Source of the DNA: UBA10649 sp964597445
GTDB taxonomy: Bacteria > Actinomycetota > Actinomycetes > S36-B12
Assembly (NCBI GenBank): GCA_964597445.1
Contig: CAZQXO010000004.1
Coordinates: 1-64,000, forward strand
Reading direction: 5' to 3'
Length of the DNA stretch: 64,000 bases
Of this stretch, positions 42,281 through 50,202 are shown piece by piece (the stretch's first letter is position 1; each line of letters begins with the position of its first letter). The notes under the pieces were generated by a model that made no database searches, was not told the DNA's origin, and saw only the letters and a list, made by a program, of their open reading frames with translations. A program made the translations under genes and the position numbers.

Positions 42281-42354
42281 GATGCTCGAGCCTAATGGGA
42301 ATCCCGGGCAGAGGTTAGGCTGGTGTCACCGTCCTCGAGGAAAGGTCTTCCGCC

Positions 42355-43083
42355 ATGGGTCTGTGGCAGCGCTTCACCCTGATCTTCAAGTCCAAGGCGA
42401 ACAAGGCGCTCGATCGCGCCGAGGACCCCCGCGAGACTCTGGACTACTCGTACGAGAAGCAGCTCGAGCTGCTCCAGAAGGTGCGTCGTGGAGTGGCGGA
42501 TGTCGCCACGAGCCGCAAGCGGCTCGAACTGCAGATCCAGGGCCTCGCCCAGCAGGAGGGCAAGCTGGAGCAGCAGGCCAAGGCGGCGCTGGCGGGTGGA
42601 CGGGAGGATCTCGCCCGGGAGGCCCTGACCCGTCGCAGTGGGCTGCACACGCAGATCGCCGACCTGCAGGCCCAGCTGGCGACGCTCCAGGAGCAGGAGG
42701 AGAAGTTGACGGTCGCGGCGCAGCAGCTCCAGTCCAAGGTGGAGGCCTTCCGCACCAAGAAGGAGACCATCAAGGCGACCTACTCGGCGGCGGAGGCCCA
42801 GGCGAAGATCGGCGAGGCTGTCGCGGGCATCTCCAGCGAGCTCGGTGATGTCGGCCTCGCGGTGCAGCGCGCTGAGGACAAGACAGCTCAGATGCAGGCT
42901 CGCGCCGGGGCGATCGACGAGCTCGTGGCCAGCGGGGCGCTGACGGACGTGACCTCCATGGGCAAGGACGACATCACCGTGGAGCTCGAGCGCATGGCGA
43001 GCGAGAACGACGTGAACGCCCAGCTCGAGGCGATGAAGCGCGAACTCGAGTCCGGTGGCGGCACGCCACAGATCACGCAGTAG
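42355..43083 (+). CDS. pspA: PspA/IM30-family envelope stress protein
   Basis: The protein has 242 aa of almost continuous coiled coil, with LEQQAKAALAGGREDLAREAL and then EAFRTKKETIKATYSAAEAQ in the middle, as in PspA/IM30. The N terminus (GLWQRFTLIFKSKANKALDRAED) is the amphipathic membrane-binding helix. PspA forms ESCRT-III-like assemblies that protect the plasma membrane. It leads an operon with an M48 protease and PspAB. GGAAAGG lies before the ATG. Confidence 0.92.
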   Translation: MGLWQRFTLIFKSKANKALDRAEDPRETLDYSYEKQLELLQKVRRGVADVATSRKRLELQIQGLAQQEGKLEQQAKAALAGGREDLAREALTRRSGLHTQIADLQAQLATLQEQEEKLTVAAQQLQSKVEAFRTKKETIKATYSAAEAQAKIGEAVAGISSELGDVGLAVQRAEDKTAQMQARAGAIDELVASGALTDVTSMGKDDITVELERMASENDVNAQLEAMKRELESGGGTPQITQ

Positions 43084-43100
43084 GTCGGTGGGCTGAGCTC

Positions 43101-44003
43101 ATGCGTGCGACCCGCTACGGGACGGATAGGGGACTCTCCGCCCGCATGATGGGCACCCTGTTCGGCATCGGCCTGCTGTACGTGATCCTCGCGGCGCTGT
43201 TGCTGGCGCTGGGCTTCAACGCGTTCTTCGTCCTCGCCCTGAGCGGCGGTCTCCTGTTCGCCCAGTGGTGGTTCTCCGACTCTCTGGCGATGTCCGCGAT
43301 GCGGGCTGTCGTGGTCACGCCGGAGCAGGCACCGCAGCTTCATGCCCTCGTCGATCGAGTGTGCGCGATGGCCGACATGGAGAAGCCCCGCATCGGCATC
43401 GCCGAGAGTGATGTGCCGAATGCCTTCGCGACGGGACGCACCCCGAGTCGGTCGGTCATCGTCGTGACGACGGGTCTCCTGCGCCGACTGGATCAGGAGG
43501 AGCTCGAGGGGGTCCTCGCCCATGAGCTGTCGCACGTCGCGCACCGCGACGTCACGGTCATGACGGTGGCCTCCTTCACCGCGATCCTCGCCGGCTTCAT
43601 GGCGCGGAGTGTGATGTGGTCGAGCATGGGACGCAATCGCGACCAGAACACGGCGCTGCTCTTCCTCGTCGTGATGGTGGTGAGCGTCCTCGTCTACTTC
43701 ATCTCCTTCATCCTCATGCGCGCCCTATCGAGGTATCGAGAGCTGGGTGCGGATCGTGGCGCGGCCCTGCTGACCGGACGGCCCTCGGCCCTGGCGCGGG
43801 CGCTGCAGAAGATCTCCGGTGACATGGCGGCGATCCCGACCCGGGATCTTCGCCAGATGGAGCCCGTGAGCGCGTTCGCCTTCGCCCCCGCGCTGGTGAA
43901 GGGGGGAGGCTTCAGCCTCGAGTCGATCATGGCCACCCACCCTTCGCTGGACAAGCGGCTCGCGCAGCTCGCCCGGATCTCGGCCGAGCTCGGCGAGCGG
44001 TAG
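43101..44003 (+). CDS. htpX: HtpX-type M48 membrane metalloprotease
   Basis: The protein has 300 aa. Two N-terminal membrane segments (about residues 14-55), then VLAHELSHVAHRD with the zinc HExxH, two further membrane segments and a third ligand Glu in SRYRELGADRGAALL. HtpX degrades misfolded membrane proteins. Its position between pspA and pspAB, 17 and 6 bp away, shows it is part of the same envelope stress operon. Confidence 0.94.
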   Translation: MRATRYGTDRGLSARMMGTLFGIGLLYVILAALLLALGFNAFFVLALSGGLLFAQWWFSDSLAMSAMRAVVVTPEQAPQLHALVDRVCAMADMEKPRIGIAESDVPNAFATGRTPSRSVIVVTTGLLRRLDQEELEGVLAHELSHVAHRDVTVMTVASFTAILAGFMARSVMWSSMGRNRDQNTALLFLVVMVVSVLVYFISFILMRALSRYRELGADRGAALLTGRPSALARALQKISGDMAAIPTRDLRQMEPVSAFAFAPALVKGGGFSLESIMATHPSLDKRLAQLARISAELGER

Positions 44004-44009
44004 GCGCGC

Positions 44010-44579
44010 ATGGGATTCTTCGACGCCGTCCTGGGCCGACGCCGGGCGGCCAAGCCGGACCTCGATGCCCTCTTCGCCCTCCCTCAGGCGGCGATCTCCC
44101 TGCAGGTGAGTCTCGACATGGAGCCGACCGGTCGGGGATCTGTCGCCTTCCGGGCTCCGGAGGGTCGCGCGTTCGCCGACGTCGAGGCGGAGGCGCGTGC
44201 GCTGCTGGACGCCGATGCCGGCCCTCCGGTCGAGGTCAGCCGGGACGGCTTCGGGTACACGTGGATCGTCGTCAGCACCCAGCCGGCCGACCTGCCCACG
44301 GTCGTGACGGATCTTCATGCGGTCAACACGTCCCTGGCGGATGCCGGGTTCGGCCCGCAACTGCTCTGCTCCCAGGCGTCCTTCCGCGGTCCGTCGGGCG
44401 AGGAGCTGGCCCTCGTCTACCTGTACAAGCGCGGGACGTTCTACCCCTTCGCTCCGCTGCCGGGCGAGCAGCGCGACACCATGCTGGAACTCCGCGTCCG
44501 GGACCTGCTGGCGGGTGAGCTGCCGCTCGAGCCCGATCTCTCCCGATGGTTCGCCATCTGGGGTGCGCCCGGCCTCTGA
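44010..44579 (+). CDS. pspAB: PspA-associated protein PspAB
   Basis: The protein has 189 aa. It starts MGFFDAVLGRRRAAKPDLDALFALP, the family N terminus, and has a soluble domain with VVVSTQPADLPTVVTDLHAVN. Streptomyces has pspA with pspAA and pspAB genes, and PspAB is thought to modulate PspA. Co-transcribed with htpX (6 bp). It converges with nadA. Confidence 0.85.
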   Translation: MGFFDAVLGRRRAAKPDLDALFALPQAAISLQVSLDMEPTGRGSVAFRAPEGRAFADVEAEARALLDADAGPPVEVSRDGFGYTWIVVSTQPADLPTVVTDLHAVNTSLADAGFGPQLLCSQASFRGPSGEELALVYLYKRGTFYPFAPLPGEQRDTMLELRVRDLLAGELPLEPDLSRWFAIWGAPGL

Positions 44580-44599
44580 CGCCCGGGCAGGGGTGGCCG

Positions 44600-45790
44600 T
44601 CAGTCGCGAGCTGCGGTGGTTCCGGGAAGAGCGAGCATGCGATCGAGCGCGACCTTCGCCCAGTGAGCAGTCTCCGGGTCGACGGTGATGCGGTTGGGAA
44701 CCGCTCCCTCCACCAAGGACTCGAGGGCCCACACGAGGTGCGGCAGGTCGATCCGGTTCATCGTCGAGCAGTAGCAGACGGTCCGGTCCAGATAGACGAT
44801 CTCCTTGTCGGGATGCTGCAGGGCGAGGCGCTTCACGAGATTGAGCTCCGTGCCCACGGCCCACGCCGACCCCGGCTCCGCCTGCGCGATCGTCGCGATG
44901 ATCTTCTCGGTCGATCCCACGACATCGGCCTTCTCGACGACGTCGAACGAGCACTCGGGATGGACGATGACGGAGATGCCCGGAACGCGCTCCCGCACCT
45001 CGTCCACGCAGTCCGGGGTGAAGCGACCATGGACGGAGCAGTGGCCGCGCCACAGGATCATGCGCGCGCGGCGGATCTGCTCGTCGCTGAGCCCGCCTCG
45101 CGGCTTGAGCGGATTGAAGACGACGCAGTCCTCGAGGCTCATGCCGAGGTCGCGGACAGCGGTGTTGCGGCCGAGGTGCTGGTCGGGCAGGAACAGCACT
45201 TTCTCCCCTCGCTCGAACGCCCAGGCCAGGCTGCGCTCCGCGTTGCTCGAGGTGCAGACGGCGCCACCGTGGCGTCCGGTGAAGGCCTTGATCGCCGCGG
45301 TCGAGTTCATGTATGTGATCGGGACGGTGGTGTCGGCCACGCCGACGTCCTCGAGGACCGCCCAGCAGTCCTCGACCTGGGAGATCGAGGCCATGTCGGC
45401 CATCGAGCAGCCCGCCGCGAGATCGGGAAGCACCACCTGCTGGTGCTCGGCGGTGAGGATGTCGGCGCTCTCCGCCATGAAGTGCACGCCCTCGAAGACG
45501 ATGAACTCCGCCTCGGGGTGCGCGGCCGCCTGCTGTGCCAGCTTGAAGGAGTCCCCGGTGACGTCGGCGAAGGCGATGACCTCATCACGCTGGTAGTGGT
45601 GACCGAGGATGAACACCCGGTCACCGAGGGCCTCCTTGGCACGACGTGCGCGCTCGACGAGGTCCGGGTCCGAGGGAGCGGGGAGGTCCCCCGGGCACAC
45701 GACCCCGGCCTCGGTGTCCGGATCCGAGCCATGCCCCAGCAGCAGGAGCGCCAGTGGGGTCGGCTCGGGCTCGGTGAAGGAGGTCGCCAT
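44600..45790 (-). CDS. nadA: Quinolinate synthase A
   Basis: The protein has 396 aa. It has VFILGHHYQRDEVIAFADVTGDS near the N terminus (substrate His residues), the first cluster Cys in CSMADMAS, the second in GHCSVHGRF, and the third in DRTVCYCSTMN. It binds a [4Fe-4S] cluster and makes quinolinate from iminoaspartate and dihydroxyacetone phosphate. nadB and nadC are not adjacent. I use ATG 45790; another ATG 30 bp upstream with GAGGAG is possible. Confidence 0.95.
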   Translation of the reverse strand: MATSFTEPEPTPLALLLLGHGSDPDTEAGVVCPGDLPAPSDPDLVERARRAKEALGDRVFILGHHYQRDEVIAFADVTGDSFKLAQQAAAHPEAEFIVFEGVHFMAESADILTAEHQQVVLPDLAAGCSMADMASISQVEDCWAVLEDVGVADTTVPITYMNSTAAIKAFTGRHGGAVCTSSNAERSLAWAFERGEKVLFLPDQHLGRNTAVRDLGMSLEDCVVFNPLKPRGGLSDEQIRRARMILWRGHCSVHGRFTPDCVDEVRERVPGISVIVHPECSFDVVEKADVVGSTEKIIATIAQAEPGSAWAVGTELNLVKRLALQHPDKEIVYLDRTVCYCSTMNRIDLPHLVWALESLVEGAVPNRITVDPETAHWAKVALDRMLALPGTTAARD

Positions 45791-45928
45791 GCCCTCAGTT
45801 TCCCATGGCGCAGCCAGCATGCTCGCGCGCGCTCCTCAGGCATGTGACAATCTGGGAATACGTCTCTTCGCCTCAGCGTTGGCGCGAGGGCGACGTCCGC
45901 ATCAGGAATCGATCCGAGAGGCATCACC

Positions 45929-46288
45929 ATGTCGGCTGACACCACCCTTGACGCACCCGTGACGGACGGCATCGTCCTGACGGAAGGCGCGGCCACGAAG
46001 GTCAAGGCGCTGCTCGACAGCGAGGGCCGCGACGACCTGGCCCTGCGCATCGCTGTCCAGCCGGGAGGCTGCTCCGGCCTTCGGTACCAGCTCTTCTTCG
46101 ACGACCGCTCCCTGGACGGTGACGTGGTTCGTGACTTCGACGGCGTCGCCGTGGTCACCGACCGCATGAGCGCCCCGTACCTGTCCGGCGCCACGATCGA
46201 CTTCGTCGACACGATCGAGAAGCAGGGCTTCACGATCGACAACCCGAATGCGACCGGCTCCTGCGCCTGCGGGGACTCCTTCCACTGA
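45929..46288 (+). CDS. erpA: Iron-sulfur cluster insertion protein (ErpA/HesB, Rv2204c-like)
   Basis: The protein has 119 aa. The three cluster-binding cysteines are Cys48 in GGCSG and Cys112 and Cys114 in SCACGDSFH. A-type carriers move [4Fe-4S] or [2Fe-2S] clusters to target proteins, here perhaps LipA, NadA or QcrA encoded nearby. GAGAGG precedes the ATG. It is divergent from nadA with 138 bp between, and followed by a strong terminator. Confidence 0.93.
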   Translation: MSADTTLDAPVTDGIVLTEGAATKVKALLDSEGRDDLALRIAVQPGGCSGLRYQLFFDDRSLDGDVVRDFDGVAVVTDRMSAPYLSGATIDFVDTIEKQGFTIDNPNATGSCACGDSFH

Positions 46289-46302
46289 TCCGCGTGACCC
46301 CC

Positions 46303-46334
46303 GAACGGCCGCCCGCCCTCGCGGGCGGCCGTTC
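46303..46334 (+). terminator. Intrinsic terminator after erpA
   Basis: GAACGGCCGCCCGC pairs with GCGGGCGGCCGTTC, a 14-bp perfect stem with loop CCTC, then GTGCTTCCCC. It starts 14 bp after the stop codon. Confidence 0.85.
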
Positions 46335-46377
46335 GTGCTTCCCCGAGCGATCCCGGCGCCCGGTAGGGTCCTGACCC

Positions 46378-47364
46378 GTGGCCGTTCTCATCACCGGGTC
46401 CATCGCGACCGATCACCTCATGACCTTTCCCGGGCGCTTCACCGACTCGCTCGTCGCTGACAAGCTCGACAAGGTCTCCCTGTCCTTCCTCGTGGAGGAG
46501 CTCGAGGTTCGTCGCGGGGGCGTGGCACCCAACATCGCGTTCGGAATGGGCTGCCTCGGCCTCCGCCCGGTTCTCGTGGGTGCCGTCGGCCCGGACTTCG
46601 CGGACTACGAGTCCTGGCTGCAGCGCCACAACGTCGACACCTCGGGGGTGCGCATGTCGGACTCGCGGCACACCGCCCGCTTCGTCTGCACCACGGACAG
46701 CGAGCAGAACCAGATCGCGTCCTTCTACCCGGGGGCGATGTCCGAGGCCCGCAACATCGAGTTGCGGCCCGTGGTCGATCGGGTGGGCAAGGCGGACGTG
46801 GTGCTGATCGGCGCCAATGACCCGGAAGCGATGCTGCGGCACACCGAGGAATGCCGTTTCCGTGGCTATCCGTTTGCGGCGGACCCCTCCCAGCAGCTTG
46901 CCCGGATGACGGGGGAGGAGATCGTCCCGCTGATCGAGGGGGCGCGCTACCTGTTCACCAATGAGTACGAGTCGGCACTGATCCAGCAGAAGACCGGATG
47001 GACGGATGCCGACCTCACTGCCCTGGTCGACGTGCGCATCACCACGCTGGGAGCGCAGGGTGCGCGCGTCCAGCGTCGGGGGGACGGCGCCGTCACGGTG
47101 CCGGTCGCCGAGGAGGATCGCAAGGCGGATCCCACGGGCGTGGGTGACGCCTTCCGGGCCGGCTACCTGAGCGGCCAGGCCTGGGGGCTCAGCGACGAGC
47201 GATCGGCCCAGCTCGGAGCCCTGCTGGCCACCTACGTGATCGAGACGATCGGCACGCAGGAGTACGAGCTGGCCCGCGTGCACTTCCTCGAGCGCATGGC
47301 GCGCACCTATGGGGATGAGGCGGCGGCCGAGGTGGAGCCGCATGTGGTGTGCCCGCGCCCGTAG
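46378..47364 (+). CDS. adoK: Adenosine kinase (PfkB family, Rv2202c AdoK-like)
   Basis: The protein has 328 aa. The sequence tracks AdoK of M. tuberculosis closely: VLITGSIATDHLMTFPGRF at the start, LSFLVEELEVRRGGVAPNIAFG, then QIASFYPGAMSEARNIEL, GANDPEAMLRHTEECR, and the PfkB catalytic motif DPTGVGDAFRAGYLSG. It phosphorylates adenosine to AMP, a purine salvage step. GTG start at 46378. Lies just after erpA, the mycobacterial order. Confidence 0.93.
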   Translation: MAVLITGSIATDHLMTFPGRFTDSLVADKLDKVSLSFLVEELEVRRGGVAPNIAFGMGCLGLRPVLVGAVGPDFADYESWLQRHNVDTSGVRMSDSRHTARFVCTTDSEQNQIASFYPGAMSEARNIELRPVVDRVGKADVVLIGANDPEAMLRHTEECRFRGYPFAADPSQQLARMTGEEIVPLIEGARYLFTNEYESALIQQKTGWTDADLTALVDVRITTLGAQGARVQRRGDGAVTVPVAEEDRKADPTGVGDAFRAGYLSGQAWGLSDERSAQLGALLATYVIETIGTQEYELARVHFLERMARTYGDEAAAEVEPHVVCPRP

Positions 47365-47373
47365 TGGTGGCCG

Positions 47374-48117
47374 GTGACCATGCCGATCGACCCGGGGCCG
47401 TGCGCCTGGCAGCTCCCGGATCCGGCGCAGGCCCCTGACGGGGAGGACGTCGTCGCCGTCGGGGCGGATCTCGATCCCTCGACCGTTCTCGCGGCCTACC
47501 GTCAGGGCCTCTTTCCGATGCATCTCGCGTCCGGGGAGCTGGGCTGGTGGTCGCCGGATCCGAGGGGTGTTCTGCCGCTCGACGGCATGCGGGTGACGCG
47601 ATCCCTGCGAGCCTCCCTCCGACGATTCGAGTACACCGTCGATGGCGCGTTCGTCGAAGTCATGGAGGCATGCCGCGAGGGCCGGGCGGACGGCGCGTGG
47701 ATCACGGATGACTTCCTCGCGACGTACACGCAGTTGCATGCGCTGGGGTGGGCGCACTCGGTCGAGGTGTGGTCCGATGACAGGCTCGTCGGAGGCCTCT
47801 ACGGCATCGAGGTGGGCGGGCTCTTCGCGGGGGAGTCCATGTTCCACCGCGTTCGGGATGCCTCGAAGGCGGCGCTGGCGGTGCTCGTGGAGCGGCTTGC
47901 GGCGGGACCGCGTCCCGATGCCCGGCTGCTGGACGTGCAGTGGCGCACGGACCACCTGGCGACCTTGGGGGTGACCGAGCTCCGGCGTGCGCGCTACCTC
48001 GAACGGCTCGAGGCGGCGCTCGTCCTGCCGGCCGTCCTCGGTTCCTCGGGACGGGTCACGGCAGGGCGGAGCGCGCCTCGGCCAGAGCCTCCGGCAGCGC
48101 GTTCAGGAATCCGGTGA
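47374..48117 (+). CDS. aat: Leucyl/phenylalanyl-tRNA-protein transferase
   Basis: The protein has 247 aa. The family marks are VAVGADLDPSTVLAAYRQGLFPM, GWWSPDPRGVLPL, GLYGIEVGGLFAGESMF and LLDVQWRTDHLATLG. The enzyme adds Leu or Phe to Lys/Arg N termini, marking proteins for ClpAP/ClpS decay (N-end rule). It starts 9 bp after adoK with GTG (ATG 6 bases later is possible). Its last 62 bp overlap the convergent gene; the Pro/Arg-rich C-terminal tail is extra. Confidence 0.93.
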   Translation: MTMPIDPGPCAWQLPDPAQAPDGEDVVAVGADLDPSTVLAAYRQGLFPMHLASGELGWWSPDPRGVLPLDGMRVTRSLRASLRRFEYTVDGAFVEVMEACREGRADGAWITDDFLATYTQLHALGWAHSVEVWSDDRLVGGLYGIEVGGLFAGESMFHRVRDASKAALAVLVERLAAGPRPDARLLDVQWRTDHLATLGVTELRRARYLERLEAALVLPAVLGSSGRVTAGRSAPRPEPPAARSGIR

Positions 48118-49201
48118 CGGTCTCCTCCGTGCAGCCGAAGGGGAGGGACACGCGCAGGGAGGCCTCGGCGGGAATGCCCATCGCGGCCAGCACCTGGCTC
48201 GGCAGTCGGGAGTCCGCTGTGCAGGCCGAGCCGCTCGCGATGCTGTAGCCGCGGCGTCCGAGACCTTCCACCACGGCCTCGCCGGTGACACCCGTGCAGG
48301 TGAAGGTGACGATGTGGGGCAGGCGATCCCGGGGATGGCCGACGACGCGGATGCCATCGGCGATCGTGGGCAGTGTCGCGCGGAGCATGTCGGTGAGGGT
48401 GAACGCGCGTGCCGCGTCCTCCTCGGCCCAGGGGAGCAGGTCCTCGAGGGCCAGAGCGGCGGCTGCCGCACCCGGGATGTCGGGGAAGCCGCCGACCCAC
48501 CCCCGGTCCGGGTTCTCGTCCGGTCGCCACGAGACCCCGGAGCGCACCACGAGGAGGCCGACCCCGGCCGGGCCGCCCCAGTCACGCGCGGATGCGGCAA
48601 GGACGTCCCAGTCGCTGCCGAGGGGCCCCCGACCGACAGCCTGCACGGCGTGAACGAGAAGCGGGACGCCCGCTGCCCGAGCGAGCCGATGGACCTCGGA
48701 CAGCGGCTGCCGGGTGCCCACCTCGGGATTGGCGGCCTGGACGGCCAGAACGGCCGGGTCGCGATCCAGCGCCCGCTCGACATCGTCGAGGCGCACCCTG
48801 CCCGTGTCCTCGACGGGGACCACGAGGAGATCGGGATCCAGGCTCCGGGCCGGACTCAGGACAGCCATGCTCTCGACAGCCGACGCGGCGATGGCCCCTC
48901 GTCGGCCGCGGCCCGCGAGACCGGTGAGGGCTGTGGCCACCGCAGTCGGCCCGGAGGAGGTCCAGTGCACCTCGTCGCGCGGCACGCCGAGCGCGCGCGC
49001 GATGCCCTCGCGTGCGGCGTCGAGGACCAGCCCGGCCCGTCGACCCTCATGATGCAGCCGCGCGGGGTCGCTCCACGCCTGCTCTGCTGCTGCCAGCCAG
49101 GCCCGGCGCGTCCTGTCGGAGGTGGGCTGGCCGCCCACGGCATCGAGGTAGCCGGGCGGTGGCACCGGGCGCTGATCCGCCGGCGTCACAGGGGTGTTCA
49201 T
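48056..49201 (-). CDS. Cysteine-desulfurase-fold protein without lysine (PLP site lost)
   Basis: The protein has 381 aa and is a NifS/IscS-type class V aminotransferase by its motifs: TSSGPTAVATAL, AANPEVGTRQPLSEV, WGGPAGVGLLVVR and SGSACTADSRLPSQVL. But the PLP lysine is missing: the usual S-x-H-K before GGP reads SARD (Arg206-Asp207), and there is no lysine anywhere in the protein. The stacking His (EH) is EsM (Glu110-Ser111), and the PLP-nitrogen Asp (DAVQ) is HAVQ. The mobile-loop Cys is retained. Not a working desulfurase as read. The 3' end overlaps aat by 62 bp; ctaC diverges 122 bp away. Confidence 0.85.
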   Translation of the reverse strand: MNTPVTPADQRPVPPPGYLDAVGGQPTSDRTRRAWLAAAEQAWSDPARLHHEGRRAGLVLDAAREGIARALGVPRDEVHWTSSGPTAVATALTGLAGRGRRGAIAASAVESMAVLSPARSLDPDLLVVPVEDTGRVRLDDVERALDRDPAVLAVQAANPEVGTRQPLSEVHRLARAAGVPLLVHAVQAVGRGPLGSDWDVLAASARDWGGPAGVGLLVVRSGVSWRPDENPDRGWVGGFPDIPGAAAAALALEDLLPWAEEDAARAFTLTDMLRATLPTIADGIRVVGHPRDRLPHIVTFTCTGVTGEAVVEGLGRRGYSIASGSACTADSRLPSQVLAAMGIPAEASLRVSLPFGCTEETVTGFLNALPEALAEARSALP

Positions 49202-49323
49202 GGCTCCACGGTAGTGACCGAAATCGCCTCGGTGAGGACCCCGTCACACTGAGCGGGCCCGGACAGCCGGGTGACTGAAGGTGCGCTAGTCTGCCGAACA
49301 TCCACTCGTGAGAAAGGTGTGCT

Positions 49324-50202
49324 GTGCGGCAGTCGAGCCACGCGGTCTCCCCCGAGGACGCTCTCCGGGGAACGTCGCGACAGCAGGGCAGGGCGAGCAG
49401 GCGCCGACGGGCGCTGATGCTGAGCGCAGGGGCCGCGGCAGCGGCGGTCGTCCTCTCGGGCTGCACCCTCAACGAGATCGCCTACTTCGATCTCCCGGAG
49501 CCGGTGACCAAGGAGGGCCTGATCACCCAGAACCTCTGGCAGGGGTCCTGGATCGCGGCCTGGGCCGTCGGCATCTTCACGTGGGCGCTCATGCTGTGGG
49601 CCGCGTTCGCCTATCGACGCAAGCACAAGGACGAGACGCCCGAGCAGACCCAGTACAACCTCCCGATCGAGCTCCTGTACACGATCGTGCCGCTCATCAT
49701 GGTCCTCGGCCTGTTCTTCTTCACGGCTCGCGACCAGACGGAGATCCTGACCGTCAGCAACGACCAGGACGAGACGGTCGAGGTCGTGGGCTTCCGCTGG
49801 AACTGGGCCTTCAACTACATCGATCAGGACGCCTACGCGGTCGGCACCCCGGATCTTCCCGCAGAGTTGGTCCTGCCGGTGGGGGAGAAGATCCGCTTCG
49901 AGCTGGTGTCGCCGGACGTCATCCACTCCTTCTGGGTCATCGACTTCCTGTTCAAGATGGACGTGATCCCGGGCAAGCGCAACGTCTTCGAGCTCACGCC
50001 GGACAAGGTCGGCACCTACGCCGGCAAGTGCGCCGAGTTGTGCGGCACCGACCACGCCCGCATGCTCTTCAACGTGCGTGTCGTGGAGCGGGCCGAGTAC
50101 GACCAGTACATCGCCGATCTCAAGACCCGAGGTCAGGGCGGGCTGTTCGACACTGGAATGAGCAACGATGAGGGCAAGATCCCGGATGAGAGAGTGCTAT
50201 GA
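49324..50202 (+). CDS. ctaC: Cytochrome c oxidase subunit II (lipoprotein)
   Basis: The protein has 292 aa. Arg-rich N terminus and lipobox VVLSGC with Cys47 as the lipidated residue, two membrane helices, then the CuA domain with GKCAELCGTDHARMLF (two Cys, His, Met) and an upstream ligand in VIHSFWV. It takes electrons from the QcrC cytochrome. GTG at 49324 has AAGG upstream. It leads ctaC-ctaD-ctaF, each pair overlapping by ATGA. Confidence 0.96.
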   Translation: MRQSSHAVSPEDALRGTSRQQGRASRRRRALMLSAGAAAAAVVLSGCTLNEIAYFDLPEPVTKEGLITQNLWQGSWIAAWAVGIFTWALMLWAAFAYRRKHKDETPEQTQYNLPIELLYTIVPLIMVLGLFFFTARDQTEILTVSNDQDETVEVVGFRWNWAFNYIDQDAYAVGTPDLPAELVLPVGEKIRFELVSPDVIHSFWVIDFLFKMDVIPGKRNVFELTPDKVGTYAGKCAELCGTDHARMLFNVRVVERAEYDQYIADLKTRGQGGLFDTGMSNDEGKIPDERVL

